Source: Paracoccaceae bacterium
GTDB taxonomy: Bacteria > Pseudomonadota > Alphaproteobacteria > Rhodobacterales > Rhodobacteraceae
Assembly: GCA_025458985.1 (NCBI GenBank)
Contig: JALORM010000028.1
Span: 1 to 11,116 of the forward strand
Reading direction: 5' to 3'
Length of the DNA stretch: 11,116 nucleotides
Under the pieces are notes generated by a model. It was not told the origin of the DNA. It did not search any database and was given only the letters and a program-made list of their open reading frames with translations. A program made the position numbers and the translations under genes. This document shows positions 7,316 through 11,116 of the stretch, piece after piece. Each line of letters opens with the position of its first letter. Within the stretch, counting starts at the first letter, position 1.

Positions 7316-7759
7316 TCAGCTCCAGCGCTTTGCGGCCCATTCCGAGAACAGGCCGGCGAGGCTGCCGCCCACGATCAGCACGGCCAGCGTCATCGTCGAC
7401 GTGCCGACCATCGCTCCGTATTCGACGACAAGCCCGACCATGCCGCGCAGCGCGTCCATGACGCCGACGTAGCGCTTGTCGACAGACCGGGCGAGCATTT
7501 CGTAGATCGAGAAGAAGACGAGCGCCCAGAACACGATGGTGGCCGAGGTCCTGAGCCCCGTGCCGATCGCGCGGCCGGTTCCCTTCCCGGCGTTCGGACC
7601 CATGACCCACCACCCGACAAGGATCCCGATCAGGCCGCAGATCACCGAGAACCAACCGAGGTTCATGCCCTCGGGGAAGCTCGGCTTCATCACTTCGGCG
7701 GCGAAGAAGCCTACGAGGCCGAAGGCGAAGGCGGCGAAGAGTTTCGCGGCGGTGGGCAT
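7316..7759 (-). CDS. trgA: TrgA family membrane protein
   Basis: A 147-residue integral membrane protein with hydrophobic segments at about 4-22, 34-54, 70-91 and 118-142 and little extramembrane sequence. Motifs include LVGWWVMGPNAG and a central RTSATIVFWALVFF helix. Size, topology and position directly before trgB and a cysK homologue match TrgA of the R. sphaeroides tellurite-resistance locus. The biochemical role is unknown; membrane transport or redox protection are possibilities only. The start at 7759 is chosen because it begins the first membrane helix and lies one base after the stop of the methyltransferase gene (TGA-C-ATG), so translation is probably coupled; a longer start would overlap that gene by about 77 bases and add an unlikely basic tail. 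Confidence 0.86.
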   Translation of the reverse strand: MPTAAKLFAAFAFGLVGFFAAEVMKPSFPEGMNLGWFSVICGLIGILVGWWVMGPNAGKGTGRAIGTGLRTSATIVFWALVFFSIYEMLARSVDKRYVGVMDALRGMVGLVVEYGAMVGTSTMTLAVLIVGGSLAGLFSEWAAKRWS

Positions 7760-7760
7760 G

Positions 7761-8975
7761 TCAGGACACGGGCCTCGTGACGGTGATCTGCGTGACGTCG
7801 CAGTTTCCGTGCTGGAACGTCGCCGCGCAAGAGGCAAGATAGAAGTTCCACATCCGGCGGAAGCGTTCGTCGAAGCCCAGGCGCTGCACCTCGGCCCAGC
7901 GGTCGTTGAAGGTCTCGTGCCAGCGTTTCAGCGTCTGGCTGTAGCTCTGCCCGAACTCGACCGAGTCGCGCACCGCAAGCCCGGCCCGCGCCACCTCGCG
8001 TCTGAGGATCGTGGGTGTGGGAAGCATGCCGCCGGGAAAGATGTACTTCTGGATGAAGTCCACCCCGCGTTTGTAGACCTCCCACCGGCGGTCGTGGACG
8101 GTGATGATCTGAAGCGTCGCGTTCGCCCCGGGCTTCAGGCGCTCGCGCAGCGTGTCGAAGTAGACCGGCCAGTAGCGCTCTCCCACCGCCTCGAACATCT
8201 CGATCGAGGCTATGCCGTCGTAGGTTCCGCGCTCGTCGCGATAATCCTGCAGCTTGATCTCGACCCGGTCCGACAGGCCCGCCCGGGCGATGCGCTCGAC
8301 CGCGTAGTCGTGCTGCGCGCGGCTGATCGTCAGGCCGGTGACGCGCAGCCCACGCTCCCGTGCGGCGTACTCGGCAAAGCCGCCCCAGCCGCAGCCGATC
8401 TCCAGCACGTGGTCCCCCGGCCGGGCGCCCATGCGGTCGACCATGCTCGCGTACTTCTGCACCTGCGCTTTTTCCAGCGGCTCCTGCCCGGTCCGGAACA
8501 GCGCCGAGGAATAGGTCATCGTCTCGTCGAGCCAGAGTGCGTAGAAATCGTTGCCGAGGTCGTAGTGCGCCGCGATGTTGCGCTTGGCCTGGACCCGGCT
8601 GTTGCCTTGCAGCCAGAAGCGCAGCTTTTCCCACATCCGCAGGAGCCCGATGCCGGGAAAGCCATCGTAGACGCCTTCGTTGCCGGCATGCATCAGGTCC
8701 ATGAATGCCATCAGGTCCGGCGTCGACCAGCCGCCGTCGAGGTAGGCGTCGCAGAATCCGAGGTCGCCCTCGCGGATCAGGCGCGCGAAGAGGTCGGGGT
8801 CATGGACCTGCATCTCGGCCACCGGGCCGGGCTTCGGCCCCTCGGCGCGGAACCGCCGCCCGTCGGGCAGCACCACGTCGAGCCGGCCGTGCTCCAGCGC
8901 GCGCGCCATGCCGAAGGCCTGCGCGAAGTAGCGCGGCAGACCCGCCTGCCCCCGCGTGTCGGTCAGATGCTCCAT
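7761..8975 (-). CDS. CFA-synthase-family SAM-dependent fatty-acid methyltransferase (candidate UfaM)
   Basis: A 404-residue class I methyltransferase of the cyclopropane-fatty-acyl-phospholipid synthase family. The family methylates double bonds of membrane phospholipid acyl chains. Seen: HYDLGNDF (137-144), MTYSSALF (153-160), SAM loop EIGCGWGG (192-199), QDYRD (243-247), MFE with E262, YIFPGGMLP (311-319) and Y345. Compared with E. coli Cfa, the bicarbonate-site Cys139 aligns with Ser157 and His266 with about Gln289, while Glu239, Ile268 and Tyr317 are kept. The homologue beside phrA in R. sphaeroides, first called cfaA, is as I recall UfaM, which makes methylated trans-unsaturated acyl chains that become furan fatty acids. 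The ATG at 8975 follows GAGGGGAC. The 67-base upstream gap holds only a weak promoter-like pair (TTGCGG 9030-9025, CTAACC 9007-9002). The stop is one base from trgA. Confidence 0.88.
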   Translation of the reverse strand: MEHLTDTRGQAGLPRYFAQAFGMARALEHGRLDVVLPDGRRFRAEGPKPGPVAEMQVHDPDLFARLIREGDLGFCDAYLDGGWSTPDLMAFMDLMHAGNEGVYDGFPGIGLLRMWEKLRFWLQGNSRVQAKRNIAAHYDLGNDFYALWLDETMTYSSALFRTGQEPLEKAQVQKYASMVDRMGARPGDHVLEIGCGWGGFAEYAARERGLRVTGLTISRAQHDYAVERIARAGLSDRVEIKLQDYRDERGTYDGIASIEMFEAVGERYWPVYFDTLRERLKPGANATLQIITVHDRRWEVYKRGVDFIQKYIFPGGMLPTPTILRREVARAGLAVRDSVEFGQSYSQTLKRWHETFNDRWAEVQRLGFDERFRRMWNFYLASCAATFQHGNCDVTQITVTRPVS

Positions 8976-9042
8976 CACCGTCCCCTCGTCCCCCCGCCGC
9001 AGGTTAGCCGCATCCCGGCCTCGCCCGCAACCTGTTGACGTT

Positions 9043-10464
9043 TCAGCCCTTCCAGCATTCGTAGGCCGCCAGCGCACGGCGCCGCCCCTCGGCGGCATCG
9101 ATCCGCGGCGCCGGATAGCGATCGTCGGGCGACATTCCCCAGCTGCTCGGGATCGCCGCGAAGTAACTCAGGGCCGTCCGGGGCGCGCTGGCCTGCCCCT
9201 CGGCGATCCAGGCCCGGCGGTAGGCGCCATCGGCATCGAACTTCTCGGCCTGCGTCTCGGGGTTGAACACCCGGAAATACGGCGCCGCATCCGGCCCCGA
9301 TCCGGCCGTCCACTGCCAGCCCAACGCGTTCGAGGCGGGGTCCCAGTCGATCAGGCAGTCCTCGAACCAGCGCTGGCCGATCCGCCAGTGCGCCAAAAGA
9401 TTCTTGGTCAGGTACGAGGCCACGATCATCCGCGCCCGGTTGTGCATCGTGCCAGTCACGTACATCTCGCGCATCGCGGCATCGACGAAGGGCACGCCCG
9501 TCCGCCCGCGCGTCCAGTCGCGGACCTCGGGCCGGCCGGCGTCGTCGTCCCAGGGGAATTCCCGCCACTCCTCGCGCCAGCTGTCGCGCAGGATGTGGGG
9601 CGTGTGGTGGACGAGGTGCCAGGCGAAGTCGCGCCACACGAGTTCCTTCAGGAACGTCTCGGCCCCCGCCTTGCCCTCGGCCCGGGCGCGCATCCCGGCA
9701 TGCCAGCAGCTCCGCGCCGAGATCTCGCCCCAGGCAAGGTTCTCGGACAGGCGCGAGGTGCCCCGGAGGGCAGGGAAGTCGCGCGCGCCGTCGTAGTCGG
9801 CCACGCGCTGCGCGACGAAGTCGCCCAGCCGCCGCTGCGCGGCGTCCTCGCCGACGTTGACATGCGCCGCGACCACCGCCACGCCGCGGTCCATCCCCGC
9901 CCCCAGCGCCCAGCCGGACGGATCGTCGCCGGCGGGCCAGGCCGCGGGCGCGGCCAGCCGGGCGGGTGCGGGCAGCGGATCGCCCGGATCGCGGTCGCGC
10001 ACCGCGCGCCAGTAGGGCGTGTAGACCCGGTAGTAGCCGCCCTGCCCGGTCTCGACCGTCCAGGGTTCGAAGAGGACATGGCCCGGGAAGCTCCGGGCAT
10101 CGACCCCGCCGGCCTTCAGCGCGGCCTTCACGGCCTCGTCGCGGGCGCGGGCCTCGGGGTCGTAGGCGCGCGTCCACCAGACGGCACCGGCCCCGGTCTC
10201 TTCCACCAACGCCTGCAATGCGGGAAGCGCGCGACCGCGGCGCGGCACCAGCCGCGATCCCGCGGCGGCCAGCCGCCCGGCGAAGTGTTCCACCCCCAGC
10301 CCAAGCCGCCACTTCGGCGCCGCGCCGTAGCCCTCGGCCACCTCGTCCAGGATGAACACAGGGATGACCGGCCGCCCGGTTTCAACCGCCGCCGCCAGCG
10401 CGGGGTGGTCGGCCAGGCGCAGGTCGCGCCGGAACCAAAGAATGATCGGACTGCCCGTCGCCAC
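9043..10464 (-). CDS. phrA: class I DNA photolyase (CPD photolyase)
   Basis: A 473-residue flavoprotein that splits UV-induced cyclobutane pyrimidine dimers using blue light. The N-terminal antenna-type Rossmann domain begins LWFRRDLRLADHPAL (about 9-23); the C-terminal FAD-binding helical domain starts near 205. Visible functional residues: E274 and W277 in the lesion-binding pocket (ELVWRDF), N342-R343 in TGTMHNRARM, and the electron-transfer tryptophans aligning with W305, W360 and W383 (GWQW). The PYFRVFNPETQAEKFD signature is complete. Length is typical (about 470). The start is GTG at 10464, since WFRRDLR begins at residue 10. It lies 36 bases after the aminotransferase-like gene. In R. 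sphaeroides phrA belongs to the RpoE (singlet oxygen) regulon. An animal-type or 6-4 enzyme is less likely. Confidence 0.93.
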   Translation of the reverse strand: MATGSPIILWFRRDLRLADHPALAAAVETGRPVIPVFILDEVAEGYGAAPKWRLGLGVEHFAGRLAAAGSRLVPRRGRALPALQALVEETGAGAVWWTRAYDPEARARDEAVKAALKAGGVDARSFPGHVLFEPWTVETGQGGYYRVYTPYWRAVRDRDPGDPLPAPARLAAPAAWPAGDDPSGWALGAGMDRGVAVVAAHVNVGEDAAQRRLGDFVAQRVADYDGARDFPALRGTSRLSENLAWGEISARSCWHAGMRARAEGKAGAETFLKELVWRDFAWHLVHHTPHILRDSWREEWREFPWDDDAGRPEVRDWTRGRTGVPFVDAAMREMYVTGTMHNRARMIVASYLTKNLLAHWRIGQRWFEDCLIDWDPASNALGWQWTAGSGPDAAPYFRVFNPETQAEKFDADGAYRRAWIAEGQASAPRTALSYFAAIPSSWGMSPDDRYPAPRIDAAEGRRRALAAYECWKG

Positions 10465-10499
10465 GCCTGCCTGCCCCCGTCCGGCAGGTCGCGCGCCCG

Positions 10500-10529
10500 C
10501 CTAGAGAACCTGATCTAGCGCCCGGATCA
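10500..10529 (-). promoter_or_regulatory. candidate RpoE/ECF-type promoter for the photolyase gene
   Basis: On the minus strand TGATCC (10529-10524) is followed after 18 bases by TCTAGG (10505-10500). TGATC is the -35 element I recall for the singlet-oxygen sigma factor RpoE of R. sphaeroides, which drives phrA there. The -10 match is poor. Transcription would start near 10493, about 29 bases before the GTG, a sensible distance. The match falls in the last codons of the upstream gene, so it may be chance. Confidence 0.35.
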
Positions 10530-11116
10530 GCCGGTCAACCTCGTCCCGCGTGGTGTAGTGCACGAAGGACAGGCGCAGGACGCCCTTCTTCGGATCGACC
10601 CCCATCGCCTCGAGCGGGCGGACCGCATAGAAGTCGCCGCCGCCCGCCATGATGCCGTGCGGTGCCAGCGCGCGCGCGACCTGCTCGCCGGGGCGGTCGA
10701 GTTCCACTGCCACGGTGGGCGCGCGGCTGCGGACATGGCGCGGGCCTAGAAGCCTGACGTCGTTGCGCCCGGCGAGATAGTCGAGAAGCGGCCCCAGAAG
10801 CGCCTCTTCCTGCGCCCGAAAGAGGTCGTGGACCACCTCGGCGCGGCCGGTCAGGTCGCGTCCGGCGCGGATGTGGTGGGCATAGACGGCATCGATGTAG
10901 TCGGCGATTCCGGCCGAAGCGGCGACCTGCGCGTGGTCCGGCCCGGCCGGCGTGAACTGGTTCGGCAGATGGTCGCCCACCCGGTGGCGTACCACCATGA
11001 TCCCCTGATGGGGCCCGTAGGTCTTGTAGGCCGAGAACAGGTAGATGTCGGCGTCAAGCTTGCCGACGTTCGGCAGGCCGTGCGGCGCATAGCTGACCCC
11101 GTCGACGCAGACGAAC
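10501..11116 (-). CDS. class V aminotransferase-fold PLP enzyme, C-terminal part (5' end outside window)
   Basis: The last 204 codons and stop (TAG, 10503-10501) of a leftward gene cut by the right edge. The translation from 11115 contains VCVDGVSYAPHG, the aspartate-bearing PLP segment, then LFSAYKTYGPHQGIM, where the lysine encoded at 11025-11023 is the expected Schiff-base residue. A later HGIMAGGGDFYAVRP and VLRLSFVHYTT match the small C-terminal domain of class V aminotransferases related to cysteine desulfurases. No cysteine-bearing loop like that of IscS or SufS is evident in the visible part, so sulfur transfer is not supported. The substrate is unknown. The gene ends 36 bases before phrA in the same direction and could be cotranscribed with it. 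Confidence 0.82.
   Translation of the reverse strand, partial: FVCVDGVSYAPHGLPNVGKLDADIYLFSAYKTYGPHQGIMVVRHRVGDHLPNQFTPAGPDHAQVAASAGIADYIDAVYAHHIRAGRDLTGRAEVVHDLFRAQEEALLGPLLDYLAGRNDVRLLGPRHVRSRAPTVAVELDRPGEQVARALAPHGIMAGGGDFYAVRPLEAMGVDPKKGVLRLSFVHYTTRDEVDRLIRALDQVL

Noticed and set aside
9001..9030. TTGCGG/CTAACC pair upstream of the CFA-family gene as a promoter
   Set aside because: Spacing is 17 bases but the -10 match is too weak to list as a feature; no TGATC element is present in this gap.
8956..10518. A 520-codon plus-strand frame antisense to the photolyase
   Set aside because: The photolyase motifs on the other strand are unambiguous; this frame has no family resemblance.

Overview
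The window is uniformly GC-rich, with dense, overlapping genes and GTG starts. Its gene content points to an alphaproteobacterium of the Rhodobacteraceae (Rhodobacter/Cereibacter/Rhodovulum type). The main support is a block with photolyase, a CFA-synthase-like methyltransferase, TrgA, TrgB and a cysteine-synthase homologue in a row. I recognise this as the Rhodobacter sphaeroides phrA - cfaA/ufaM and trgAB-cysK neighbourhood. The assignment rests on protein motifs and gene order; no database search was possible.

Left part (1-413): the 3' end of a serine-recombinase gene reads rightward into the 3' end of a leftward tRNA-Ser(GGA) gene (282-371). This looks like the junction of an integrated element lying mostly outside the window with the conserved chromosome. 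A 101-base divergent spacer follows, holding a plausible promoter, and then a rightward AI-2E/PerM-family membrane permease (473-1594).

Right part (1591-11116): eight leftward genes, very tightly packed. In transcription order they are a class V aminotransferase-like enzyme (cut by the right edge), class I DNA photolyase, CFA-family fatty-acid methyltransferase, TrgA, TrgB (AIG2-like plus NUDIX), cysteine-synthase homologue, a large DUF3772/MscS mechanosensitive channel and an AlaX-type trans-editing protein. Junctions are 36 nt, 67 nt, 1 nt, 29 nt, 55 nt, then two 4-base overlaps (ATGA, GTGA). The last leftward gene and the permease converge and share a CTAG that holds both stop codons. No stretch over 300 bases lacks a gene.

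The leftward block reads as a stress-defence cluster: light-driven DNA repair, membrane-lipid methylation (in R. sphaeroides tied to the singlet-oxygen sigma factor RpoE), tellurite resistance, cysteine/sulfide chemistry, osmotic or envelope relief, and removal of mischarged alanyl-tRNAs. The most unusual local features are five WWLG motifs just after the signal peptide of the mechanosensitive channel, replacement of two bicarbonate-site residues in the CFA-like enzyme, and the recombinase frame running antisense through tRNA-Ser.
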